From: Bacteroidota bacterium
GTDB lineage: Bacteria; Bacteroidota; Bacteroidia; 2-12-FULL-35-15
Direction of reading: 5' to 3'
Assembly: GCA_947476185.1 (NCBI GenBank)
Contig: CANJPX010000035.1
Location: forward strand, 1 to 34,366
DNA length: 34,366 nt
The notes under the pieces are model-generated. The model had not been told where the DNA came from, made no database searches, and was given only the letters and a program-made list of their open reading frames with translations. This document shows, in pieces, positions 1 through 8,111 of the stretch. The translations under genes and the position numbers were made by a program. Each line of letters opens with the position of its first letter. Position 1 is the stretch's first letter.

Positions 1-20
1 GCAGAGGCCTAAATAACAAA

Positions 21-50
21 AAACCTTACAACTTAATAGCTGTAAGGTTT
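21..50 (-). terminator. Rho-independent terminator after tRNA-Asn
   Basis: Ten-base arms at 21-30 and 41-50 pair perfectly around a 10-base loop. Read on the minus strand, the hairpin is followed by a run of T residues (complement of 18-23) and lies 7 bases downstream of the tRNA-Asn 3' end, so it should end that transcript. The plus strand also has a T run at 52-56, so it may work in both directions for a gene ending left of the window. Confidence 0.75.
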
Positions 51-57
51 CTTTTTG

Positions 58-131
58 CTCCCTCTGCTGGACTTGAACCAGCGACCCTCTGATTAACAGT
101 CAGATGCTCTAACCAGCTGAGCTAAGAGGGA
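58..131 (-). tRNA. tRNA-Asn (anticodon GTT)
   Basis: A 74-base cloverleaf reads on the minus strand. The acceptor arms TCCCTCT and AGAGGGA pair perfectly (125-131 with 59-65), with discriminator G at 58. The D arm contains AGCTGGTTAGA, the anticodon loop is CTGTTAA with anticodon GTT (asparagine), and the T arm carries the conserved TTCAAGT. No 3' CCA is encoded, so it must be added by the nucleotidyltransferase. A terminator hairpin follows at once. The gene stands alone, with no second tRNA next to it. Confidence 0.95.
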
Positions 132-203
132 ATTTATTGTCCCTGGTTAATAATCCTTTTGAAAAAGGAGTGCAATATTAGCATGTTCAAAGCAAATATG
201 CAA

Positions 204-211
204 TATATTTG
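204..211 (+). promoter_or_regulatory. Candidate -7 element for the PfkB kinase gene
   Basis: TATATTTG at 204-211 matches the Bacteroidota -7 consensus TAnnTTTG and lies 27 bases before the ATG at 239. The matching -33 element is poor: TTAG at 178-181 with a 22-base spacer. The assignment therefore rests mainly on the -7 box. Confidence 0.4.
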
Positions 212-238
212 CCCGAAATATTTAAAAAAATCGAAAAT

Positions 239-1162
239 ATGAGTTTATTAGTAGTAGGAACAGTGGCTTTTGATGCGATTGAAACACCTTTCGGGAAAAC
301 CGATAAAATTTTAGGTGGTGCTGCCACATACATTTCATTAGCAGCATCTTATTTTACAAAAAACATTAACTTGGTTTCTGTTGTTGGTGGAGATTTTCCT
401 GCCGAACACATTGAAATGCTGAACAAGCATCAAGTTAATACTGAAGGGTTGCAGATCAAAAAAAATGAGAAAACTTTTTTTTGGGCAGGTAAATATCATA
501 ATGATATGAATACCCGTGATACACTTACTACAGAATTAAACGTTCTTGAAACATTTGATCCTATTGTTCCGGATGCATATCAAGATTGTGAATTTTTAAT
601 GTTAGGGAACCTCGTTCCAAAAATTCAGCAACAAGTTATCTTACAATTAAAAAACCGTCCGAAATTAATTGTTTTGGATACAATGAATTTTTGGATGGAC
701 ATTGCTATGCCTGATCTGTTGGCTACAATTGCAATGGTGGATGTATTAGTGATCAATGACGGGGAAGCGCGTCAGCTTTCCGGTGAATATTCATTAGTGA
801 AAGCGGCACAAAAGATATTGGTGATGGGTCCGAAATACCTGATCATTAAAAAGGGTGAGCACGGTGCTTTGTTATTTGATAAGAAACAAGTGTTTTTTGC
901 TCCGGCATTGCCTTTAGAAGATGTATTTGACCCGACAGGTGCAGGAGATAGTTTTGCTGGCGGATTTATCGGTTATATCGCGGAGACAAAAGATATTTCT
1001 TTTGAAAATATGAAACGTGCGATCATTTTTGGTTCTGCAACAGCATCTTTTTGTGTTGAAAAATTTGGAACAGAAAATTTGGTTGACTTAACAAACGCAG
1101 AAGTGGATAGCAGAGTACAGGAGTTTGTAGATCTTGTACAGTTTGATATTGCGTTGGTGTAA
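239..1162 (+). CDS. PfkB/ribokinase-family sugar or nucleoside kinase
   Basis: This 307-residue protein belongs to the PfkB family, which phosphorylates a sugar or nucleoside hydroxyl with ATP in the cytoplasm. The C-terminal signature DPTGAGDSFAGG is at residues 231-242, and D237 is the expected catalytic base. The N-terminal glycine-rich substrate motif GGAATY is near residue 26. I chose the ATG at 239 because it gives the usual family start MSLLVVGTVAFD. An in-frame TTG at 209 would add ten residues and would start almost at the predicted transcription start. Substrate specificity cannot be read from the sequence; adenosine, ribose and other sugars are all possible. The gene converges on sodA across a strong terminator hairpin. 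The family call is certain, the substrate unknown. Confidence 0.88.
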   Translation: MSLLVVGTVAFDAIETPFGKTDKILGGAATYISLAASYFTKNINLVSVVGGDFPAEHIEMLNKHQVNTEGLQIKKNEKTFFWAGKYHNDMNTRDTLTTELNVLETFDPIVPDAYQDCEFLMLGNLVPKIQQQVILQLKNRPKLIVLDTMNFWMDIAMPDLLATIAMVDVLVINDGEARQLSGEYSLVKAAQKILVMGPKYLIIKKGEHGALLFDKKQVFFAPALPLEDVFDPTGAGDSFAGGFIGYIAETKDISFENMKRAIIFGSATASFCVEKFGTENLVDLTNAEVDSRVQEFVDLVQFDIALV

Positions 1163-1166
1163 AAAG

Positions 1167-1219
1167 AAAAATTTCAAATTCCAGATTTCACGTTTTAAAA
1201 TCTGGAATTTGAAATTTTT
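1167..1219. terminator. Bidirectional terminator, 22-bp perfect hairpin
   Basis: The arms at 1167-1188 and 1198-1219 are perfect reverse complements (22 bp) around a 9-base loop. The left flank is A-rich and the right flank T-rich, so the structure can end both the PfkB gene (stop at 1162) and the convergent superoxide dismutase gene (stop at 1235). Confidence 0.8.
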
Positions 1220-1234
1220 AAATCGAATATTTTT

Positions 1235-2002
1235 TTATTTCGTAGCAACAAATAACCCTTCAGCAGTTTCCCAATTCACCACATTCCACCAGGAAGCAAT
1301 ATATTCTACTCTGCGGTTTTGATTTTTTAGATAGTAGGCATGTTCCCATACATCTATGGTTAAAATAGGAGTCCCCTTTATTTCAACAGAATCTAAATTC
1401 ATCAATGGATTATCCTGATTGGCTGTTGAGGTGATCACCAATTTCCCTTCTTTCGTTTTTACAAGCCATGCCCAGCCTGAGCCAAAACGCTTCATTCCGG
1501 CATCGGCAAATTGCTTTTTGAATTCATCCAATGAACCAAAAGATAATTTAATGGCATCTGCTAATTTCCCTTTAGGTTCACCTCCTCCATTTGGTTTCAT
1601 CATGCTCCAGAAAAGAGAATGGTTGTAGTGCCCGCCAGCATTATTGTGTAAGGCTGCAGGTAATTTTGCTATTTTGTCAAAAATAGTATCGAATGTTGCT
1701 CCCGCTCCTTCCAAAAGATTTCCGTCATAAGCTAATATGGCTTTATTCAGATTATCTACATATGCCTGATGGTGTTTGCTGTGATGGATCTCCATCGTTA
1801 GTTTATCAATATGTGGTTCTAAAGCATCATATGCATAAGGTAATGCGGGCAGCGTAAACTTTCCGCCATCGGCCATAATACTTTCTTTTTCCAGGAACTC
1901 CGCTGCCGTCAATGTTTTACTCATTACTTTATTTGCAACAACAGCTCCTATTGCAAGTGCTGCTGATTTTTTAATGAAGTCTCTGCGTGAATTGTTGTCC
2001 AT
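1235..2002 (-). CDS. sodA: Superoxide dismutase (Fe/Mn), Tat-type export signal
   Basis: The 255-residue protein converts superoxide to hydrogen peroxide and oxygen. The Fe/Mn family domain covers about residues 49-253. Expected metal ligands are visible: H73 in EIHHSKHH, H128 in [10 protein letters not shown], and D217 and H221 in DVWEHAYY. The first ~45 residues are extra compared with cytoplasmic SODs and begin [16 protein letters not shown], a twin-arginine (Tat) type signal with a short hydrophobic stretch. Export to the periplasm after folding and metal loading is therefore likely. The start is ATG at 2002. Choosing between iron and manganese (sodB versus sodA) is not secure from sequence alone, so the symbol is tentative. 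A good Bacteroidota promoter lies upstream at 2042-2074. Confidence 0.93.
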   Translation of the reverse strand: MDNNSRRDFIKKSAALAIGAVVANKVMSKTLTAAEFLEKESIMADGGKFTLPALPYAYDALEPHIDKLTMEIHHSKHHQAYVDNLNKAILAYDGNLLEGAGATFDTIFDKIAKLPAALHNNAGGHYNHSLFWSMMKPNGGGEPKGKLADAIKLSFGSLDEFKKQFADAGMKRFGSGWAWLVKTKEGKLVITSTANQDNPLMNLDSVEIKGTPILTIDVWEHAYYLKNQNRRVEYIASWWNVVNWETAEGLFVATK

Positions 2003-2041
2003 GATATTATTAAATTAAAATGTGTAAATAATTTTTCAAAA

Positions 2042-2074
2042 CAAATATACGAATAACCAACACGGGTTGTCGAA
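2042..2074 (-). promoter_or_regulatory. Predicted promoter of the superoxide dismutase gene
   Basis: On the minus strand TTCG (2071-2074), a 21-base spacer and TATATTTG (2042-2049) fit the Bacteroidota pattern TTTG-N19..21-TAnnTTTG with one mismatch. Transcription would start near 2037, giving a leader of about 35 bases before the ATG. Confidence 0.5.
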
Positions 2075-2235
2075 TCTGCGGATGTTAAAAAATCAAAAAA
2101 GGGAAAGTTTGAAATAAATTTTGATAGTTATTTTCTCAAGAATAGAGACTCAAAATTTCATTAGCAGAAGAACAAAAAAATATTCAAGTAGTAAAAATAC
2201 AATTGCCGAAATTCTTTAAGGGTAGTTTTTTTAGA

Positions 2236-2739
2236 CTATCCAAAGAAAATTAAGACTTGGTTCTTTTCAACAGCGAAACCTTTGTTTACGTTTATTTTCT
2301 TAATGATGCCATCGGCTGGCGATTTGATGATGTTTTCCATTTTCATGGCTTCCAAAACTAAAATAGGATCACCTTTTTTTACTGTATCTCCTTCTGAAAC
2401 GCGGATATCTAAAACCAATCCAGGCATTGGGGCTTTAATTTCATTTACCTTTTTGGCGTTAAGTTCATCAAAACCCAAACTCTTCAAAAGTTCATCAAAC
2501 TTATCTTTTACATGGAGTTGATACTTGTTGCCATTGACGCTTACTAAAAAACTCTTTTCGGAAGCTTCTGCTTTAATCACTTCTACATTGTAGGAGCGGT
2601 TATCTTTGATCACATGGAAGCTTCCGTCTTTTACCTCAATCACATCCCATGAAAATGCTTTTCCATCAATGGTTCCAGCACTTGCATTTTCCAGTTCAAT
2701 ACTGTGCTCTTTTAGATTGTTCACGTTTACTTTTAGCAT
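2236..2739 (-). CDS. Biotin carboxyl carrier protein-like (biotin/lipoyl attachment domain)
   Basis: A 167-residue protein whose last ~75 residues form a biotinyl/lipoyl domain. The biotinylation motif EAMKMEN is present, with the target lysine at about residue 133, preceded by the PMPGLVLDIRVSEGD strand typical of carrier domains of pyruvate, acyl-CoA or oxaloacetate carboxylases. The N-terminal ~90 residues resemble the linker region of acyl-CoA carboxylase alpha-chain carriers. No carboxylase or carboxyltransferase subunit lies next to it, so its partner must be encoded elsewhere. The ATG at 2739 lies only 4 bases beyond a perfect promoter, suggesting a leaderless or nearly leaderless mRNA. 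The biotin role is more likely than lipoyl because of the AMKM context. Confidence 0.88.
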   Translation of the reverse strand: MLKVNVNNLKEHSIELENASAGTIDGKAFSWDVIEVKDGSFHVIKDNRSYNVEVIKAEASEKSFLVSVNGNKYQLHVKDKFDELLKSLGFDELNAKKVNEIKAPMPGLVLDIRVSEGDTVKKGDPILVLEAMKMENIIKSPADGIIKKINVNKGFAVEKNQVLIFFG

Positions 2740-2743
2740 ATCA

Positions 2744-2774
2744 CAAATGTAAAGTTTTTACTAGGCTTAACAAA
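2744..2774 (-). promoter_or_regulatory. Consensus Bacteroidota promoter for the biotin carrier gene
   Basis: TTTG (2771-2774), a 19-base spacer and TACATTTG (2744-2751) on the minus strand match TTTG-N19-TAnnTTTG exactly. The ATG of the biotin carrier gene (2737-2739) begins 4 bases past the -7 box, so the start of transcription should fall at or next to the start codon. Confidence 0.65.
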
Positions 2775-2841
2775 ATAAACCGCTCATCATATTATAATTT
2801 GAATTCTATTTAATTTTTCTAACCTTTGAGTTTCTAAATTG

Positions 2842-5526
2842 ATGCGAATGAATTTTAAATCAAGTATATTAATTATCTCAACCACTATTCTAGTTTTTTC
2901 CTGTAATCTGAATAAGAAGTCGATTGAAAGTAACGATGAGCACTTTACAGTAAATCTGGATACCATTCAGACGATGCCAAAAAGTGAGGAGCCACAGCAA
3001 TATAGGGCTTCTCGAACTCAACTGAACGACATTATTCACACAAAACTGGATGTAAGTTTTGATTGGGTGAACCAATATTTGTATGGAAAAGCAACCATCA
3101 CTGTTAAACCTTATTTTTATCCGACTGCAATATTGATCCTCGATGCAAGAGGAATGGACATAAAAGAAGTAGACCTTTTTCAAAAAATTGTTCATCCGGC
3201 AAGGGCTCCTAAAAAAGGAATTATCTATGAACCCGCTCCTGATGAAATATTTAAAACACCCTTGCAATTCAACTATGAAAATGACATTCTTACCATTCAT
3301 TTGGATAGAGAATACAAAAATAATGAAGAGTACGCTGTTTTTATTGATTACGTTTCTAAACCCAATACATTAAAAAAGGGTGGCGGAAGTGCTGCTATTA
3401 TTGACGATAAAGGCTTGTACTTTATTAATTCGGATGGTAAAGAAAAAAACAAACCGCAACAAATCTGGACACAAGGAGAAACACAATCCAGCTCTGTTTG
3501 GTTTCCAACTATTGACAGTCCGAATGAGCGTATGACACAAGAAATATACATGACTGTGAATAAAAAGTACGTCACTCTTTCTAATGGAGAACTGTGTTCC
3601 TCTTTTGATAATGGTGATAGTACACGCACAGATTATTGGAAAATGGATCTGCCACATGCCCCATACCTTGCGATGATGGCTGTTGGTGATTTCGCAATCG
3701 TTAAAGATAAATGGAGAGGAAAAGAAGTTAATTATTATGTAGAAAAAGAGTATGAGCCATATGCAAGAAATATTTTTGGTAACACTCCCGAGATGCTTGA
3801 ATTTTTCTCTACTAAGTTAGGCGTTGATTATCCCTGGAATAAATATTCACAAATTGTAGTGCGTGATTTTGTTTCGGGTGCAATGGAAAATACGACGGCA
3901 ACTTTGCATAGCGAATATTTGCAACGAACAGACAGAGAATTGTTAGATAAGAATTATGAAGATTATGTTTCGCACGAATTATTTCATCAATGGTTTGGTG
4001 ACCTTGTAACATGTGAGTCATGGAGCAACGTGCCACTGAATGAATCTTTTGCCACCTATAGTGAATATTTATGGCAGGAATACAAATATGGCTTAGACGC
4101 AGCCGATCAGCATAGTGCAGAATCACGTGCAGGATATTTGGCAGAATCGGAACGGAAGCAAGTAAATTTGATTCGTTTTCAATACGATGACAAGGAAGAA
4201 ATGTTTGATGGACACAGCTATAATAAAGGCGGACAGGTTCTTCATATGCTCCGTAAATATGTTGGTGATGATGCCTTTTTTGCTTCTTTGAAGTTATATT
4301 TAGAAACAAATAAATTCTCCGCTGTGGAGATTCATCAATTGCGTTTAGCTTTTGAAAAGGTTACCGGTGAAGACCTGAATTGGTTTTTCAATGAATGGTT
4401 CCTTTCGGCCGGCCATCCTGATCTGGTAATAAAAACAGCATATGATGCCGGACAAAAAATCCAAAAGGTGCAGATCAAACAAATGCAGGATTTTTCGAAA
4501 ACACCATTGTTTAAGATTCCTATGTATATTGATCTTTATGTAAATGGCAAAGTAGACCGTGAAAAAATAATTATTACCAAAGCAGATGAAACATTTGAAT
4601 TTACAGCCGCTTCCAAGCCTGATCTTGTGAATGTTGATGGTCAAAAAATGTTGCTTTGCACGAAGAATGAAGTAAAATCTATTGATGAGTGGGCTTTTCA
4701 ATATCGGAATGCCCCGTTGTTTCTTGACAGAACAGAAGCAATTTCTAAGTTGGCAGAACAAGCAAAAGATTCAGTCGCCGCAGTCGTTATTATAGAGGCG
4801 CTCAATGATAAATTTTGGAGTTTACGTATTGACGCACTTGATGCACTGAAGGATATACAAGAAGGACACGAAAAAGAAATAAAAGACAAGTTGGTAATCC
4901 TTGCTCAGAAAGATGAGAAGTCTACTGTTCGTGCACTGGCGATAGAATATTTATCTGCGCATTATAAGGATGCAGATTTGGAAACACTTTATAAAAATGC
5001 ATTAAACGACAAATCATATTATGTTTTAAGTTCTTCACTTTCTGCAATCGGAAAGTTGAATCCGGCAGAGGCGCTGATAACGGCAAAACAATTTGAAAAC
5101 GAAAAAAACAATGATGTGCTTTTTGCTGTTGCTTCCCTTTATGCCATCAACGGCTTCGATGAGAACAATGATTTCTTCCTTAAGAACGCATCAAAATTTA
5201 ACGGCTATTCATTGATCGGATTTGTTTCACAATACGGTGCGTTTTTGCGAAGAGTGAAAAACGATGAAACTGTGAATGCCGGGGTTGATTTGTTAGCAAG
5301 CATTGCAAAGGATGAGAGCATTATTAAATGGGTCGCATATTATGCAAAAAGATCCATCAGTGATCTTATTACTATGTACGATGATCGAATTAGTTTCAAT
5401 GCCGAAAAAATAAAAAAATTAAAAGAAACAGGTTCGAATGCTGATACTAAGGAGTTGGAGACTCAGATTGAGAGTGCAAAAGCTCAAAAGCAAAGAATAT
5501 CAGATGTTTTTATTTCGATAAAATAA
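2842..5526 (+). CDS. M1 family zinc aminopeptidase, lipoprotein, with C-terminal repeat domain
   Basis: An 894-residue peptidase that removes N-terminal residues from peptides. The exopeptidase motif GAMEN is near residue 346. The zinc site HELFH is near 378 and is followed after the usual interval by NESFATY, which supplies the third zinc ligand (E near 400). The N-terminus has a hydrophobic stretch ending LVFSC, a lipobox, so the protein should be lipid-anchored in the envelope and digest extracytoplasmic peptides. The last ~270 residues are helical and repetitive (HEAT-like), as in other M1 enzymes. Two closely spaced ATG codons (2842, 2848) and a TTG at 2839 are possible starts; 2842 is used here. 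The gene is transcribed divergently from the biotin carrier gene. Confidence 0.92.
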   Translation: MRMNFKSSILIISTTILVFSCNLNKKSIESNDEHFTVNLDTIQTMPKSEEPQQYRASRTQLNDIIHTKLDVSFDWVNQYLYGKATITVKPYFYPTAILILDARGMDIKEVDLFQKIVHPARAPKKGIIYEPAPDEIFKTPLQFNYENDILTIHLDREYKNNEEYAVFIDYVSKPNTLKKGGGSAAIIDDKGLYFINSDGKEKNKPQQIWTQGETQSSSVWFPTIDSPNERMTQEIYMTVNKKYVTLSNGELCSSFDNGDSTRTDYWKMDLPHAPYLAMMAVGDFAIVKDKWRGKEVNYYVEKEYEPYARNIFGNTPEMLEFFSTKLGVDYPWNKYSQIVVRDFVSGAMENTTATLHSEYLQRTDRELLDKNYEDYVSHELFHQWFGDLVTCESWSNVPLNESFATYSEYLWQEYKYGLDAADQHSAESRAGYLAESERKQVNLIRFQYDDKEEMFDGHSYNKGGQVLHMLRKYVGDDAFFASLKLYLETNKFSAVEIHQLRLAFEKVTGEDLNWFFNEWFLSAGHPDLVIKTAYDAGQKIQKVQIKQMQDFSKTPLFKIPMYIDLYVNGKVDREKIIITKADETFEFTAASKPDLVNVDGQKMLLCTKNEVKSIDEWAFQYRNAPLFLDRTEAISKLAEQAKDSVAAVVIIEALNDKFWSLRIDALDALKDIQEGHEKEIKDKLVILAQKDEKSTVRALAIEYLSAHYKDADLETLYKNALNDKSYYVLSSSLSAIGKLNPAEALITAKQFENEKNNDVLFAVASLYAINGFDENNDFFLKNASKFNGYSLIGFVSQYGAFLRRVKNDETVNAGVDLLASIAKDESIIKWVAYYAKRSISDLITMYDDRISFNAEKIKKLKETGSNADTKELETQIESAKAQKQRISDVFISIK

Positions 5527-5579
5527 AAATACGGATTGATTTCGTCTTCGTTCTGTTTGAAACAAGCTAAGAATACGTT

Positions 5580-5655
5580 GTCATATTGAGCCTGTCGAAA
5601 TAGGTGCGATGGCTTCTCACACTCTTCGACACTTTGGCTTAGCTCAGAGTGGTAG
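5580..5655. repeat. REP-like imperfect inverted repeat of the GTCATNTTGAG...TTCGA type
   Basis: The left part GTCATATTGAGCCTGTCGAA (5580-5599) is mirrored imperfectly by TTCGACA...GGCTTAGCTCAGAGTG (5625-5653), leaving a roughly 25-base central loop. From general knowledge, elements reading GTCAT-TTGAG-TCGAA and their complements are scattered between genes in many Bacteroidota genomes. It lies downstream of the M1 peptidase gene and before the 3' end of the convergent TPR gene. No open reading frame of the gap 5527-5718 looks real. Confidence 0.5.
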
Positions 5656-5718
5656 CCGCAATCTGCCTCCTTTCCTGAACTCAATCAAAGCGAAATGTTG
5701 TTTCGTTATGTTGAGTGC

Positions 5719-6030
5719 TCAGTCTTCCAACATCCACAAGGCTGCGTTTAACTCGCTTGTAGCCTTTATGTTTTTTTGCTTTTCTGAAATGGCAATGCCT
5801 TTTCTATAAGTGGCTATCGCCCTTTCGGATTCTTGGCACTCTTCGTAATACTTCCCTAATTGATAATATGCACCAAGATAGGCTTCGTCTTTAGAAAGTA
5901 ATACTTCAATAAGGTCGATCGCTTTTTTTACATCACCTTCTTTTGCGTATTCCAGTGCCAACGCGTAGTTTAAGAAAGAGTCGTTTGGCTCATTCTTGAT
6001 CATTTCTAAAAGTTGATTCAGTCTTGACAA
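5719..6030 (-). CDS. Small TPR-repeat protein
   Basis: A 103-residue protein made of tetratricopeptide repeats: NYALALEYAKEGDVKKAIDL (about residues 21-40) and AYYQLGKYYEECQESERAIATYRKGIAI (about 54-81). It has no signal peptide, so a cytoplasmic protein-protein contact role is likely. The start is a TTG at 6030. The first ATG in frame is at 6003 and would cut away the first helix, and proteins of this small family usually begin just before a first helix of this kind, so TTG is preferred. It follows pheS by about 100 bases on the same strand. The function is unknown. Confidence 0.75.
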   Translation of the reverse strand: MSRLNQLLEMIKNEPNDSFLNYALALEYAKEGDVKKAIDLIEVLLSKDEAYLGAYYQLGKYYEECQESERAIATYRKGIAISEKQKNIKATSELNAALWMLED

Positions 6031-6133
6031 TTTTATTTTTTATTGAGAATCGTTAATAGCTATCTCTTTTAAAAAAAGATTTTGGAAAAGCGTACTTAAT
6101 TAGTATTTATTGAAACCGAATTGAGGGGCTAAA

Positions 6134-7156
6134 TTAAATGACGGATTTAAATTGTTTCAGAAAGCGGACATCATTTTCAAAAAATAAACGAAGGTCTTTA
6201 ACCTGATATTTAAGCATCGCAATGCGTTCAATGCCCATTCCGAAAGCAAAGCCACTGTATTGTTTACTGTCGATCTTACAATTATCAAGTACAGCAGGAT
6301 CGACCATTCCGCATCCTAAAATTTCTACCCAACCTGCTCCTTTGCAAATATTGCATCCGTCACCGTTACAAAACGGACAAGAGATATCCATCTCTGCACT
6401 TATCTCTGTGAAAGGGAAATAGGATGGACGTAAACGGATCTTTGTCTCTTCACCAAACATCTCTTTAGAAAAATATAAAAGTGATTGTTTAAGATCGGCA
6501 AATGAAACTTTTTTATCAATGTATAATCCTTCAACCTGATGAAACTGACAGTGTGCACGTGCAGAAATTGCCTCATTGCGATAAACACGACCCGGAGAAA
6601 TAGTGCGGATAGGGGGTTCTGTGCCTTCCATGATATGAACCTGTACGGATGATGTTTGTGTCCGTAAAACGATATCCGGATTCTCACTTATATAAAATGT
6701 ATCCTGCATATCACGTGCAGGGTGATCTGCAGGAGTATTTAAAGCGGTGAAGTTATGCCAATCGTCTTCAATTTCTGGTCCGTCAGAAACAGAGAATCCA
6801 ATCCTGGAAAATATTTCAACGATCTGATTTCTGACAAGTGATAAAGGGTGACGGGAGCCTACAGCGATGTTTTCTGCAGGAAGAGTGAGGTCGATCGTGT
6901 TGTCTGTTACATCATCAGAATGTTCGAATTTTTCTTTAAGATGGTTGATCTTGTCCTGCGCTTTATTCTTGAGTTCATTGAGTTTTTGTCCGATATCTTT
7001 GCGCATTTCCGGAGCTACTGTTTTAAAATCATCAAACAGTTCGGTTACTTTCCCTTTTTTGCTAAGTATCTTAATGCGAAATTCTTCCACATGCTCTTTT
7101 GTACTTGCAGAAAATGCTTCAATTTCGTTTAATAATTCTTCAATACGATCTTTCAT
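6134..7156 (-). CDS. pheS: Phenylalanine--tRNA ligase alpha subunit
   Basis: PheS pairs with PheT to charge tRNA-Phe. The 340-residue protein has the N-terminal coiled-coil tRNA-binding arm (about 1-95), class II motif 2 around GRVYRNEAISARAHCQFHQVEG, and motif 3 with GFAFGMGIERIAMLKY near the end. A cysteine-rich insert CPFCNGDGCNICKGAGW, four cysteines in CxxC pairs, sits just before the conserved EILGCGMVDP. It looks like a zinc knuckle and is absent from E. coli PheS. I chose ATG 7156; a TTG three codons upstream is possible. pheT is not in the window, so the two subunits are not co-transcribed here. The gene follows the cyclophilin gene by 23 bases. Confidence 0.97.
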   Translation of the reverse strand: MKDRIEELLNEIEAFSASTKEHVEEFRIKILSKKGKVTELFDDFKTVAPEMRKDIGQKLNELKNKAQDKINHLKEKFEHSDDVTDNTIDLTLPAENIAVGSRHPLSLVRNQIVEIFSRIGFSVSDGPEIEDDWHNFTALNTPADHPARDMQDTFYISENPDIVLRTQTSSVQVHIMEGTEPPIRTISPGRVYRNEAISARAHCQFHQVEGLYIDKKVSFADLKQSLLYFSKEMFGEETKIRLRPSYFPFTEISAEMDISCPFCNGDGCNICKGAGWVEILGCGMVDPAVLDNCKIDSKQYSGFAFGMGIERIAMLKYQVKDLRLFFENDVRFLKQFKSVI

Positions 7157-7179
7157 TGTTTTCAAAAATATTTGCGAAG

Positions 7180-8025
7180 TTAAGGAATAATTGAAACACT
7201 TATGATTCGAATATCCTCAATTGGCCTGGCATTTTTATCCGTTTTTTGGGCAGCTATCAGGTCCACAATTTCCAAACCAGCATATACTTCTCCAAAAGCA
7301 GTGTAAGTATTATCCAATGTAGGCGTCCCGCCAATGGTAGTATAAGCTTTAATCTGTTCGGGAGTAAATTTATAGCGTGTCACATTTGGAAATTCCTTTT
7401 CAACTTTTGCGTCAAAAATATCGTTGATGTATTCCATGCTATCCGCTTTTTCTTCTTTTGAATAACGTTTATAGTCATCTATATAATGTTTGTTTTCGGG
7501 CAGTTTCACAAAAGAATTAAAAAGGGTTCTTTTTGTAATTTTTATTGCTTGTAACTGAAGTAAAGAATCGGTATAAACTTTCCCTTGTACGATATAAAAC
7601 TGTGAACCGGAAGAGGCTTCCAGGGGGTTGTCCAGGTCACTTTCACGTGCCGCGGCTAATACACCCTTTTTATGAAAAACAGCACGATTTATTTCTGCCG
7701 GAATAGTGTATTTCGGTCCGCCCTCTCCTAACAGCTCACCGGGAAGGGCCTTTTTTGAATCCGGATCACCGCCCTGGATCATGAACTTTTGGATAACACG
7801 GTGAAAAAGGAGGCTGTCATAATAATGCTCCTTTACTAGTTTAATGAAATTGTCGCGATGAAGCGGGGTTTCATTATAAAGTTTGATCTTTATGTCCCCA
7901 TAATTAGTTTTGATTAGAACATTAACGTTTCCGGAATCGGTCATGTTAGCGGGGTCAAATGACATTAGGAGCAAAAGGATTGCAAAAAGGGAAGAAAATC
8001 TGATGAAAAGATTTTTGTTATTCAT
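7180..8025 (-). CDS. Exported cyclophilin-type peptidyl-prolyl cis-trans isomerase
   Basis: A 281-residue protein with an N-terminal hydrophobic signal (about residues 8-22, LFIRFSSLFAILLLLMSF) and a cyclophilin domain. Active-site sequence FHRVIQKFMIQGGDP is at residues 74-88, followed by GPKYTIPAEIN, AARESDLDNPLEASSGSQF and a C-terminal FGEVYAGLEIVDLIA. An insert of about 60 charged residues (roughly 170-230) separates the two halves of the domain, longer than in bacterial PpiA/PpiB. The role is proline isomerisation of exported proteins in the periplasm. It is the first gene of the minus-strand run with pheS and the TPR gene. Confidence 0.9.
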   Translation of the reverse strand: MNNKNLFIRFSSLFAILLLLMSFDPANMTDSGNVNVLIKTNYGDIKIKLYNETPLHRDNFIKLVKEHYYDSLLFHRVIQKFMIQGGDPDSKKALPGELLGEGGPKYTIPAEINRAVFHKKGVLAAARESDLDNPLEASSGSQFYIVQGKVYTDSLLQLQAIKITKRTLFNSFVKLPENKHYIDDYKRYSKEEKADSMEYINDIFDAKVEKEFPNVTRYKFTPEQIKAYTTIGGTPTLDNTYTAFGEVYAGLEIVDLIAAQKTDKNARPIEDIRIISVSIIP

Positions 8026-8111
8026 GATATTTTGATTAAATTTGTTAATTGTAAAGATAATTAAGTCTTACATCCGTTGTACCGAAAAAACAGTTTTAAA
8101 AAAATACAAAA

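Noticed and set aside
1-20. End of an upstream coding sequence (GCA GAG GCC TAA)
   Set aside because: Four codons are too short to support any frame or strand.
1134-1322. 62-residue plus-strand ORF between the kinase and superoxide dismutase genes
   Set aside because: It runs through the 22-bp terminator hairpin and into the superoxide dismutase gene on the other strand, and its composition is not protein-like.
5609-5809. 66-residue plus-strand ORF across the REP-like repeat
   Set aside because: It covers the repeat and the antisense of the TPR gene; no promoter or conserved motif supports it.
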